A stretch of DNA of 7,027 bases from Acidobacteriota bacterium (GCA_031254095.1 JAIRVC010000165.1:1-7027); one strand, 5' to 3'. Positions 1 through 5,603 are shown, counted from the first letter of the stretch. A program made the numbers and translations. The notes: generated from the sequence alone by a model not told the origin.

Positions 1-212
1 GTATCCATGCCTTCGAGAACACGAACATCCTCGTCGTTCAGATACAAATTAAAATAGCGCGCGGTGCGGAAAGAAAAAAAGCGCTCGGCGGCGGCGGGAA
101 ACCGGGCTTTGAAATTTTCAAGAACTTCTCCGACGTTTTTTCCTTCCAGCCGTATTTCAGCCAGTTCGTCGGTAAACGGGCGCAGCGGGGTGGGTATGTA
201 TACGTTAATCAT
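1..212 (-). CDS. MoaD/ThiS-family ubiquitin-like sulfur-carrier protein (3' end outside the window)
   Basis: The minus strand from the ATG at 212 encodes 70 residues beginning MINVYIPTPLRPFTDELAEI and running off the window edge. The layout is that of a small beta-grasp protein of the MoaD/ThiS type. A first strand (NVYIPTPLR) is followed by a loop, then by GKNVGEVLENFKARFPAAAERFF, which matches the 'tvgelleeL...yP' helix, and then by RYFNLYLNDEDVRVLEGMD, which matches the strand 'v.vfvNge.vr...g.dt'. Family members carry sulfur as a thiocarboxylate on a C-terminal Gly-Gly, for molybdopterin, tungstopterin or thiamine synthesis. That tail lies outside the window, so the exact role cannot be told. 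A purine-rich AAGGAA lies about 11 nt upstream. The start ATG overlaps the stop of a 29-codon ORF (ATGA), suggesting translational coupling. MoaD-like genes often sit beside aldehyde:ferredoxin oxidoreductase or moa genes, but none is visible here. Confidence 0.75.
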   Translation of the reverse strand, partial: MINVYIPTPLRPFTDELAEIRLEGKNVGEVLENFKARFPAAAERFFSFRTARYFNLYLNDEDVRVLEGMD

Positions 213-298
213 TTATTCAGCATTTCCTTATAGAGGCCGGTATAACCATCGGTATAAATATAGTTGTCGAATCCCCTGGTTTTCGCTGCATCATGCAT
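209..298 (-). CDS. Possible 29-residue ORF coupled to the MoaD-like gene
   Basis: An ATG at 298 opens a 29-codon frame ending RGFDNYIYTDGYTGLYKEML-NK. Its TGA stop (211-209) overlaps the ATG of the MoaD-like gene. Its start overlaps the TGA of the preceding 36-codon ORF as TGATG. The composition (Tyr, Asp, Gly and Lys rich, no rare-residue runs) looks protein-like, more so than random sequence. The frame is open a further 19 codons upstream without another ATG, so this may instead be the C-terminal end of a longer protein broken by a frameshift. No family is recognised. It is either a real small coupled gene or the tail of a decayed one. Confidence 0.3.
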   Translation of the reverse strand: MHDAAKTRGFDNYIYTDGYTGLYKEMLNK

Positions 299-408
299 CA
301 ACAGACGCCTGCCGCGTATGCGGCCGGACTCCGGATTTGCCGGGCGCGGCTGAAATCACGGGCGCGGCCGTCTGAAAAAAGCAGTAAAACCAAAATAGCG
401 GCGATCAT
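298..408 (-). CDS. Possible short ORF with signal-peptide-like start, perhaps frameshifted
   Basis: An ATG at 408 opens a 36-codon frame starting MIAAILVLLLFSDGRARDFS, a hydrophobic start followed by arginine-rich sequence. A single-base slip in the six-base A run at 375-380 (T6 on the coding strand) would instead give MIAAILVLLLFFQTAAPVIS followed by AAPG. That is a much better secretion signal with an Ala-X-Ala-type cleavage site. Neither frame continues far, and the protein-like sequence resumes in the third frame (209-298). The pattern fits a small exported protein gene broken by frameshifts, but the stretch is too short to be sure. There is no convincing ribosome binding site. No family is recognised. 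Confidence 0.22.
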   Translation of the reverse strand: MIAAILVLLLFSDGRARDFSRARQIRSPAAYAAGVC

Positions 409-614
409 GAATTTTATTCTACCACAATAATTATTAAATGACGGGACAGCGTCCGGTGCGTAAAGAATCATTCTTTACTTGCAATTTTTGCCCAATCCGA
501 TTAATGATTAACTTTTCTGTTCCATGGTGCCATAATTGGGCGCGATGAGATTAGGGTTGCTTTAATCTTTATTGTCGTCAGGGCATGGAGCGTTCTCCCC
601 GGAAAGGAGCAATT
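409..614. other. Divergent intergenic region between the MoaD-side genes and the methyl-transfer operon
   Basis: About 200 bases without a credible gene separate the leftward and rightward units, so promoters for both should lie here. The one clear structural signal is the 19-bp palindrome at 460-478. No convincing -35/-10 pair was found for the rightward operon. TAGAAT at about 415-420 on the minus strand resembles a -10 box but has no good -35 partner. No riboswitch consensus was recognised ahead of the methyltransferase. Confidence 0.5.
460..478. repeat. 19-bp perfect palindrome, possible operator
   Basis: GTAAAGAAT and ATTCTTTAC are 9-bp perfect inverted arms around a single central C. 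The site lies in the divergent intergenic space, about 140 nt upstream of the methyltransferase start. The spacing and symmetry suit a dimeric regulator. As RNA it would form only an AT-rich hairpin followed by a broken U stretch, which would be a poor terminator. The regulator is unknown. Confidence 0.4.
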
Positions 615-1421
615 TTGCTGAAAATAATCGCAGAAAAAATAAACGGCACGCGAAAGCGCGTGGCTCAGGCAATAAAAGACCGTGACGCCGCTTTCATACA
701 GGACTTGGCCAGACAGCAGGCGGAAGTCAGCGCGACAACCTGGCTGGACGTTAATGCCGGAACCGCCCCGCAACGCGAACCTGATGATCTGATATGGCTG
801 GTTGAAACCATACAGGCTGTAGTTGACAAGCCGCTTGCTCTTGACAGCGCCAATCCGGCGGCTCTGAAAGCGGCGCTCGGCGCCGTCAGGCATAAGCCGC
901 TGATCAACTCAATAAGCCTGGAGCCCGGACGTCTGGATGTTTATCCCGTCGTCGCCGAAAACAAATGTCCGGCTGTCGCGCTGGCGATGGATGAAAAGGG
1001 GATTCCAAAAACAAAAGAAGAGCGGCTGGACGTCATAGGCAGAATTCTGGACAAAACCAGGCCTATGGGCATCGCCGACGAGGATCTTTATTTTGATCCT
1101 CTCGCCATGACGATTGCGACGGGGCAGGAAAACGCCCTGCTGTTTCTTGATACCGTGCGCGAAATAAAAAGGAACTTCCCGAAGGTTCATATCACCTGCG
1201 GGTTAAGCAACATCTCGTTTGGAATGCCGGCACGTTCTTTCATCAACCGCGTTTTTCTTGCGCTTTCGATGGAAGCGGGGATGGATTGCGCCATCTGCGA
1301 CCCGAACAATCAGGACATTCAGACCACTATTCTGGCAACGAATCTGCTGCTGGCGGAAGACAGACATTGCTTGCAGTTCACGCGCGCGTTCAGGGCGGGG
1401 GTTTTCGGCAAACCTGTATAA
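615..1421 (+). CDS. Methyltetrahydrofolate:corrinoid methyltransferase (AcsE/MtrH-like, DHPS-fold TIM barrel)
   Basis: This 268-residue protein moves a methyl group between N5-methyltetrahydrofolate and the cobalt of a corrinoid protein in the cytoplasm, judging by family. The pterin-binding methyltransferase motifs are in the expected order: IIAEKINGTRK (4-14), LDVNAG (44-49), LALDSAN with Asp77, LINSISLE with Asn98, LYFDPLA with Asp161, and CGLSNISFGMP with Asn199. They correspond to the pterin-binding Asp/Asn set of acetogen MeTr (AcsE), which has about the same length (262 residues). The TTG at 615 is chosen as start because AAAGGAG (603-609) lies 5 nt upstream and the product then begins directly with the conserved first strand. 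An in-frame ATG at 585 would add ten unconserved residues and put the ribosome site inside the gene. The corrinoid-protein gene follows after 52 nt. Glycine-betaine, methylamine or O-demethylation systems use the same module, so the final substrate is open. Confidence 0.9.
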   Translation: MLKIIAEKINGTRKRVAQAIKDRDAAFIQDLARQQAEVSATTWLDVNAGTAPQREPDDLIWLVETIQAVVDKPLALDSANPAALKAALGAVRHKPLINSISLEPGRLDVYPVVAENKCPAVALAMDEKGIPKTKEERLDVIGRILDKTRPMGIADEDLYFDPLAMTIATGQENALLFLDTVREIKRNFPKVHITCGLSNISFGMPARSFINRVFLALSMEAGMDCAICDPNNQDIQTTILATNLLLAEDRHCLQFTRAFRAGVFGKPV

Positions 1422-1434
1422 GACATTGAAAAAC

Positions 1435-1443
1435 TGTTATAAT
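1435..1443 (+). promoter_or_regulatory. Extended -10 element between the two methyl-transfer genes
   Basis: TGTTATAAT is a perfect extended -10 (TGn plus TATAAT) lying 14 nt past the methyltransferase stop and 30 nt before the corrinoid-protein ATG. No matching -35 hexamer is present 16-18 nt upstream, which extended -10 promoters can do without. The spacer is AT-rich, so a chance match is possible. If active, it would let the corrinoid protein be made in excess of the methyltransferase. Confidence 0.3.
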
Positions 1444-1473
1444 AATAAAACGAAATAAAAAAGGAGAGAGCAT

Positions 1474-2112
1474 ATGTCGCAAGAATTGATTGATGCCGTC
1501 GTGGACATGCGGGAGGAAGACGCCGAGAGAATCGCCGATGAACTGTTGAACGAGGGCGCTGATCCTTTGGGCCTTCTGGAAGACTGCAGAACGGCACTGG
1601 GGATTATCGGAGACAGATTTGCCGCGGGCGAATGTTTTGTTCCGGAACTGATTCTGGGCGGCGAAATGTTGCGCGCCATCGGCGCCAAGGTAAAACCCAG
1701 GCTTACGGCTTCCGGCGCCGATTCGCAGAAAAAGCTGGGCAAGGTGGTTTTCGGCACAGTGGAAGGCGATATTCATGATATTGCCAAGGATATCGTGGTG
1801 TTCATGCTGGACATCAACGGGTTTGAAGTTATCGACCTTGGTATCGACGTCCCTGTCGCCAGATTTGTCGAAGCGGTTCGCGAGAACAAGCCGCAGGTTG
1901 TCGGCCTGAGCGGATTCCTTACCCTCGCCTATGATCCGATGAAGAATATCGTCCAGGCGCTTGTGGACGCCGGTTTGCGTGACGGCGTAAAAGTCATGAT
2001 CGGTGGCGGACAAATGGACGATCAGATTGCCGCGTATGCCAAGGCCGACGCTTATGGAAAGGACGCCATGGCGGCCGTCAGACTGTCAAAGGAATGGGTA
2101 GGAGCAAATTAG
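1474..2112 (+). CDS. Corrinoid (B12-binding) methyl-carrier protein, MtaC/MtvC/MtbC-like
   Basis: This 212-residue cytoplasmic protein should carry the methyl group on cobalt. The N-terminal part (about 1-85) is the helical B12-binding cap, with GDRFAAGECFVPELILGGEM (46-65) as its typical signature. From about 88 a Rossmann-like cobalamin domain follows: VEGDIHDIAKDIV (96-108) with His101 as lower-axial ligand, then VGLSGFLT (143-150), then MIGGGQ (175-180). This fits the known DxHxxG...SxL...GG pattern. Two positions differ from the strict consensus: Ala104 stands where Gly is usual, and Phe148 where Leu is usual. Length is normal for the family. The start has AAGGAG at 1461-1466, 7 nt before the ATG. 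It is co-directional with the methyltransferase 52 nt upstream, its presumed partner. The substrate-specific methyltransferase and a reductive activator are missing from the window. Confidence 0.92.
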   Translation: MSQELIDAVVDMREEDAERIADELLNEGADPLGLLEDCRTALGIIGDRFAAGECFVPELILGGEMLRAIGAKVKPRLTASGADSQKKLGKVVFGTVEGDIHDIAKDIVVFMLDINGFEVIDLGIDVPVARFVEAVRENKPQVVGLSGFLTLAYDPMKNIVQALVDAGLRDGVKVMIGGGQMDDQIAAYAKADAYGKDAMAAVRLSKEWVGAN

Positions 2113-2292
2113 GCCGGCCCTCACGGCGGTCGGTGGTCAGAAAAATCCGCTGTAAACCATCTTTTGGTAACTTCTGAAATGAGGTTGTTGGCGAGGTTTT
2201 GAAGAGTTCTTTCCCGGAAAGAGACAAAGGAAAGTGCTGATTAGATAGTTGTGTAATCAGCCGGCAGCCGCGGGTCGCTAGAGACCGGCAGA
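2113..2292 (+). other. Hairpin-rich untranslated stretch ahead of the terminator; possible structured RNA
   Basis: No ORF is supported here. Three small foldbacks occur in a row: TCTTT/AAAGA (2208-2212 with 2218-2222), an 8-bp stem GCTGATTA/TAATCAGC (2236-2243 with 2254-2261), and GGTC/GACC (2273-2276 with 2283-2286). CCGGCAG occurs twice (2261-2267 and 2285-2291). A strong terminator follows immediately. This could be simply the 3' UTR of the methyl-transfer operon, a small RNA, or a terminator-controlled leader for the porin. The segment TAGAGACCGGCAGAC (2279-2293) loosely resembles a cobalamin-riboswitch B12 box, but the rest of that riboswitch core is not recognisable, so no riboswitch is called. 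Confidence 0.3.
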
Positions 2293-2330
2293 CAGAAGGG
2301 ATGATTCAATATGAATCATCCCTTCTGTTT
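2293..2330 (+). terminator. Strong intrinsic terminator after the methyl-transfer operon
   Basis: A perfect 16-bp stem pairs 2293-2308 with 2312-2327 around a 3-nt ATA loop, and is followed by TTTATTTG. The T-rich side is on the plus strand only, so it ends rightward transcripts. It closes the methyltransferase/corrinoid-protein operon and separates it from the porin gene 500 nt further on. Confidence 0.85.
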
Positions 2331-2580
2331 ATTTGTATGACAGAGAAAAAAACGAAATCGGCGGAAGAAATATAAGGAATTATATCGATCTTCTAAAATG
2401 TCCGATCTGCGGCTCCGGCTTTGGCATATCCGGACGCGCGTAAAATGCTGGAATAATCACTCGTATGACATATCAAAAAAGGCTGCCTTAATCTTTTCGC
2501 CGGCCGGGCTAAAATATCAAAAACCTACGATAAAAATTTATTTTCGGCCCGGAAAATCGTTTCGGACGGCGGATTGTACG

Positions 2581-2609
2581 GCCCGCTCAGGCCATTAATC
2601 ATTGTTTCC
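2581..2609 (+). repeat. Solitary copy of the dispersed 29-bp repeat
   Basis: This stretch matches 26 of 29 bases with 4234-4262 in the same orientation, sharing CCCGCTCAGGC and ATTAATC and the end TGTTTCC. Similarity appears to resume downstream: the 15 bases at 2626-2640 match 4273-4287 at 12 positions, after a 6-nt length difference. No inverted partner copy was found nearby, so this is a lone end or remnant rather than a complete element. It lies about 95 nt upstream of the candidate porin promoter. Confidence 0.55.
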
Positions 2610-2703
2610 TTTTGAAGCATCTCGAAGAAAATGTCCGCATAACAAACATTGTTAACGTAAAAATATGTTAATCCGATAAAAAAGCCGGATATTGCGGCGT
2701 TGT

Positions 2704-2731
2704 TTGACATTACGCCCTTAACATTAAATAT
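2704..2731 (+). promoter_or_regulatory. Candidate sigma-70-type promoter for the porin gene
   Basis: A perfect TTGACA -35 box lies at 2704-2709. The AT-rich TTAAATAT at 2724-2731 offers -10 matches with 15-17 nt spacing, none better than three of six. Transcription would begin near 2738, giving a leader of about 90 nt. The location, after the upstream terminator and before a strong ribosome site, supports it, but the -10 is poor. Confidence 0.4.
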
Positions 2732-2826
2732 CGGGAGCGAAGAAAAATCGAGGGAGCGTATAAAAAACGATTTAAGGAAGCGCATACAGTCCGATCCCGG
2801 TAATATGAATTCAGGAGGTTGAAAAA

Positions 2827-3981
2827 ATGAAAACAGTTTCACTTTGGCTTGCGGGAGCGATGATATTGCCCCTGCTTATGGTTGGCACGTTGTTTGGACA
2901 GGAAAACGAAACTCCGTGGTATAAAAATGTCGATATCGAAATCGACGCGGTGGGCGTACTTCAAGGGTCTCCCGGAATGACCAGAAAAGATGATAGTTAC
3001 CGTATCGACAGCGCTACGGACGCAACCCTGGTTTTTGATCTTAAATTGACGGTTCCGACGTCAAAATCCGGTAAGGCGTTCATGCAGTTTAAAACTGCCA
3101 ACGGCAGCGGAATCGATAGAGACATTCCAAACATTTCGCTATTCAACGCAGCTACCGCCGATAACAATTTTCGTCTTGCCAAAATATGGTACGAACATGT
3201 CTTTGGCGAAAAGGTGCGCCTGCGCGGCGGCAAAATCGACCTTACAACGGATTTTGACAATAACGCGGTTGCCAACGACGAATATGACCAGTTCCTTTCA
3301 GGCGGATTTGTAAACAATCCGGTGGTGGAGTTTCCTGGATACAGCAACTTCGGCGCGATGCTATGGATTTCACCGAACGAATTCTTTGATATAGGCGTCG
3401 GATTCGCGGACGGCGACCCGAACTGGGATGGCGGCGACTGGGACAATGTTTTCAAAAATCCGTTTTCCATTCTGGAACTGGGCATGAAGCCAAAAATTGC
3501 CGACAGACAGGGAAATTATCGGATTTATGGCTGGCATAACGATAACGGCCACGAGCGCCTGCTTTCCTCTGGCATCGCCGACGACGCTAATTACGGATTC
3601 GGGCTTTCGGCCGATCAGGAAATCACCAAAGACGTAACGCTCTTTGCCCGTTACGGCCATCAGCGCGGCAGCGTCTCCCAAGTTGAACATGCCTGGAGCG
3701 CGGGCGTCGGTATTTCGGGAAGATTCCTGCGGCGCGAGCAAGACACCCTGGGATTTGCTTACGGACAGGCCATCGTAGGAAAAGATTTTAAATCGCTTGA
3801 CGCGGAAACCGGCATTGATTCCGGCAGCGAACACCGCATGGAGATTTATTACAAAATTAAGGCGAATAAATATCTAAGCTTTTCACCCAATCTGCAATGG
3901 GCGAAAAACCCGAACGGCGACAGAGGAAACAACAATATCTGGGCGTTTGGGGTTCGCACATATCTTAATCTGAGCAACTAA
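2827..3981 (+). CDS. Outer-membrane beta-barrel porin, OprB-like carbohydrate porin
   Basis: This 384-residue protein starts with a clear Sec signal peptide: MKTVSLWLAGAMILPLLMVG, with cleavage likely near LFG-QEN at 24-25. The mature part alternates polar and aromatic or hydrophobic residues, as in transmembrane beta strands. Asp/Asn/Gly-rich turns are frequent (DNNAVANDEYDQF, DGDPNWDGGDWDN). There is no TonB-dependent plug domain and no S-layer domain. The middle (RGGKIDLTTDFDNN, then FVNNPVVEFPGYSNFGAMLW, then a long barrel to the end) resembles OprB-type porins, which let sugars and other small solutes diffuse through the outer membrane. A general porin of another family remains possible. 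The ATG has AGGAGG 8 nt upstream. The C-terminus is GVRTYLNLSN, without the final Phe/Trp usual for barrel proteins. The stop codon directly abuts the repeat block at 3982. It is transcribed alone, convergent with the J-domain operon. Confidence 0.75.
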   Translation: MKTVSLWLAGAMILPLLMVGTLFGQENETPWYKNVDIEIDAVGVLQGSPGMTRKDDSYRIDSATDATLVFDLKLTVPTSKSGKAFMQFKTANGSGIDRDIPNISLFNAATADNNFRLAKIWYEHVFGEKVRLRGGKIDLTTDFDNNAVANDEYDQFLSGGFVNNPVVEFPGYSNFGAMLWISPNEFFDIGVGFADGDPNWDGGDWDNVFKNPFSILELGMKPKIADRQGNYRIYGWHNDNGHERLLSSGIADDANYGFGLSADQEITKDVTLFARYGHQRGSVSQVEHAWSAGVGISGRFLRREQDTLGFAYGQAIVGKDFKSLDAETGIDSGSEHRMEIYYKIKANKYLSFSPNLQWAKNPNGDRGNNNIWAFGVRTYLNLSN

Positions 3982-4263
3982 GGGAAACGCTGAGTAATTG
4001 CCTGCGCGGGATATTGTGCCGGGCGCACGGAGCCGATGGGCCGAGGCATATAAGGCAACCTCTGAAAACCCCAAAATCAAGGCTTGCGACTGAGGCAAAA
4101 GCGGAGTTTACATTTGAGGTAAATGAGTATTTTGCCGAAGGAGCGTAACGCGGAGTTTGGGGTTTTCAGAGGTTGCCATAAGAAATATGTTGAGGTTACG
4201 GGAACCGCGCCGCCGTAAACAATTTGGCAATTCGCCCGCTCAGGCAATTAATCGGTGTTTCCC
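3982..4263. mobile_element. Repeat-bounded block with 29-bp imperfect terminal inverted repeats (non-autonomous element or remnant)
   Basis: The left end (3982-4010) and right end (4235-4263) are inverted copies matching at 25 of 29 bases, both beginning GGGAAAC when read inward. Further copies of this end sequence occur at 2581-2609 and, in part, at 6630-6646, so it is a dispersed repeat. No transposase or other ORF is inside. Without the nested element (4054-4177 plus one ATAA) about 154 bp remain, a typical size for a non-autonomous element. No clear target-site duplication is seen: TAA lies left and CAA right. The left end starts at the base after the porin stop codon. The block lies between convergent genes. 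It is either a miniature element or two solitary repeat copies in inverted orientation. Confidence 0.5.
4054..4177. mobile_element. MITE-like foldback element, 124 bp, with ATAA target-site duplication
   Basis: The arms at 4054-4075 and 4156-4177 are perfect 22-bp inverted repeats, starting GGCAACCTCTGAAAACC at the left tip. They are flanked by ATAA on both sides (4050-4053 and 4178-4181), a clean 4-bp target-site duplication. Inner pairing continues: GGCAAAA (4094-4100) with TTTTGCC (4130-4136), and TTTAC (4107-4111) with GTAAA (4119-4123). The whole element can therefore fold into one long hairpin. It encodes nothing. By definition such elements need a transposase supplied in trans, and the parent insertion sequence is not in the window. 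A 4-bp duplication is compatible with IS5-like parents, but that is only a guess. The perfect arms suggest recent insertion or selection on the fold. Its hairpin may also impede transcription from the two convergent genes. Confidence 0.82.
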
Positions 4264-4391
4264 CAATAAAAAAGAAAGTGCCCGCACGGCCATTCTTCGT
4301 TTTTCCATGTATGAAATTGAAAAGAATTTCGGCCGCGCCTGACCTCGACATTTGCCTGACATCGAACCGTTCGGAGCGGTTTCCATTATCG
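4264..4391. other. Convergent intergenic tail downstream of the J-domain gene
   Basis: No gene is supported. A small stem AACCG/CGGTT (4365-4369 with 4377-4381) lies just beyond the J-domain gene stop but has no U tract on the minus strand. Further on, minus-strand GTGCGGGCAC is followed by TTTCTTTTTT (4268-4287 read leftward), which could be a weak terminator. Short frames cross this stretch and the repeat block on both strands without ribosome sites. Confidence 0.35.
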
Positions 4392-5603
4392 TTAGTTCCG
4401 TACCCGCGATTTTTTCTTTCTCCAGTCGGTCGAATTTTCAGATACATCGCCAAAGTTGAAACCAAACGGCTTTTTAAGTTCGCTGAATAAATTACTTTTC
4501 ATGACAAGCCTCTCATACCAGGCCCTGGAATCTTTACGCTGTTGTTCCGCTTTATTAACGCTCATCGTCAGTTCATGAATGGGGGTATTGTCGATAAGCA
4601 CACGTAAAGAACGATGTTTCAGCACTTCCCTGGCGGTTATATTGCATTCTTTTAATATGTCGCCGCGGCTTTTTTCGCCGCACCCTGTCTTTCTGTAAAA
4701 AGCCTTCATTTCACTTATTGTGAACATATCTATATTATCCAGAACACGCATTTTAAAAATCTCAATACACTTCGCGTCTTCTTCCTTATCCAGAAACTGT
4801 TCCATTATCTTTCGATTATTATATTCACTGATTCCTAAATTTATCTGCTCATACAATTTCAATCTGATCCAAACATTGTGAGGTTCCCAAAAACCGTTTT
4901 CGGGCTTTAACAATTTGTACAAATCCGTGGAATGCACGACAAGCCCATGCTCGCCCTGAGCGCTCATGCGCCGGACGGCTTCTTTAAAAGTCAACGAGGA
5001 GGCTTCCTCAATAAACTCCATAACCTCGCGCTTCAAATCATCGGCCGCTTTAAGATCATCGTCTATCAGCCTGATTTTCTTTTTCTTCGCATCGTCAATA
5101 ATAAATTGAATCGTATTCGCGCAATTCAGCGCGTCCGCCTTTGTCAGCCTTATCTCCTCCGCGTATCTCTTTTCGTCGCAACGCCCCTTGCGCACTTCCC
5201 TGAAAATCCCGGAGAATGTCGCGTATTTCTCTCCCGCATTACGCTTTTCCGCAGCCAGCGCATCCAGAAAGGCATTCTTTAAAGCTTCGTTCGCAATGAC
5301 GGGATCCTCGCGAGGCCCCCCCCACGCCTGACGGGCGTACTGCTTATAATCCGGTTCACCAGGTTCATGATCCCGCAACGTCAAGTCATAATCCGCCCTC
5401 TTCGCCGCGTTGCTGAGAACGCTATAAGCTTCGCTTAAATTCTTAAACATCTCTTCAGCCGTTTTCCGCCCGGCTTCATCAGAACTATGGTGCTTATCCG
5501 GATGCCACGCCTTCGCGAGATTTAAATAAGCGTTTTTAATCTCCTCCGGGGTCGCATTGACATTGACCCGCAAAACCCAATAAAAATCTTTTTGTTTGTT
5601 CAT
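4392..5603 (-). CDS. J-domain (DnaJ-like) protein with unrecognised C-terminal region
   Basis: This 403-residue protein has an N-terminal J domain at about residues 5-75: KDFYWVLRVNVNATPEEIKNAY, then LAKAWHPDK with the HPD triad at 34-36, then FKNLSEAYSVLSNAAKRADYD. J domains stimulate the ATPase of a DnaK/Hsp70 partner. There is no Gly/Phe linker, no CXXCXGXG zinc repeats and no class I/II substrate-binding domain, so this is a class III (type C) J protein. Residues 76-403 are charged and probably helical, without signal peptide or membrane segment, and match no family I know. The ATG at 5603 is preferred over an upstream in-frame TTG at 5615. The TTG has AGG immediately against it, whereas the ATG keeps a weak AGG 12 nt away and gives a standard J-domain start. 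The gene follows the VWA gene by 24 nt in the same operon. A role in export or assembly of the VWA products is only a guess. Confidence 0.85.
   Translation of the reverse strand: MNKQKDFYWVLRVNVNATPEEIKNAYLNLAKAWHPDKHHSSDEAGRKTAEEMFKNLSEAYSVLSNAAKRADYDLTLRDHEPGEPDYKQYARQAWGGPREDPVIANEALKNAFLDALAAEKRNAGEKYATFSGIFREVRKGRCDEKRYAEEIRLTKADALNCANTIQFIIDDAKKKKIRLIDDDLKAADDLKREVMEFIEEASSLTFKEAVRRMSAQGEHGLVVHSTDLYKLLKPENGFWEPHNVWIRLKLYEQINLGISEYNNRKIMEQFLDKEEDAKCIEIFKMRVLDNIDMFTISEMKAFYRKTGCGEKSRGDILKECNITAREVLKHRSLRVLIDNTPIHELTMSVNKAEQQRKDSRAWYERLVMKSNLFSELKKPFGFNFGDVSENSTDWRKKKSRVRN

Larger units (their letters stand above)
2331..2826 (+). other. Non-coding region upstream of the porin gene
   Basis: About 500 bases without a credible gene. 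Short frames on both strands (for example 2398-2598) have no ribosome site and no family resemblance. It holds one copy of the window's dispersed repeat (2581-2609), a candidate promoter (2704-2731) and the porin ribosome site AGGAGG at 2813-2818. The stretch around 2640-2700 is AT-rich, with TTAAC (2652-2656) and GTTAA (2667-2671) as a loose inverted repeat. Confidence 0.5.

Noticed and set aside
585..614. ATG at 585 as the methyltransferase start
   Set aside because: It would place the clear AAAGGAG site at 603-609 inside the gene and add ten residues that the family lacks. The TTG at 615 fits both the ribosome site and the conserved N-terminus.
1390..2013. 207-codon minus-strand frame opposite the corrinoid protein
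   Set aside because: It is antisense to a well-supported gene with intact B12-binding motifs, has no family resemblance, and is a shadow frame.
2160..2292. Cobalamin riboswitch
   Set aside because: Only a loose B12-box-like stretch was found. The other conserved core segments of that riboswitch could not be located, and the element precedes a porin rather than a known B12 gene.
2398..2598. 66-codon plus-strand frame upstream of the porin
   Set aside because: It has no ribosome site, an Arg/Cys/Trp-rich composition untypical of the window's genes, and runs into a repeat copy.
2525..2842. 105-codon minus-strand frame upstream of the porin
   Set aside because: It overlaps the porin ribosome site and candidate promoter and ends across the repeat copy. 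No family was recognised and no Shine-Dalgarno was seen, so it is treated as chance.
4054..4177. CRISPR array or short tandem repeats
   Set aside because: The repeats are inverted arms of one foldback with a target duplication. There are no regularly spaced direct repeats with spacers anywhere in the window.
4157..4490. Short plus and minus frames across the repeat block and beyond (for example 4157-4342 and 4224-4490)
   Set aside because: They start inside or at repeat ends, overlap each other and the end of the J-domain gene, and have no ribosome sites.
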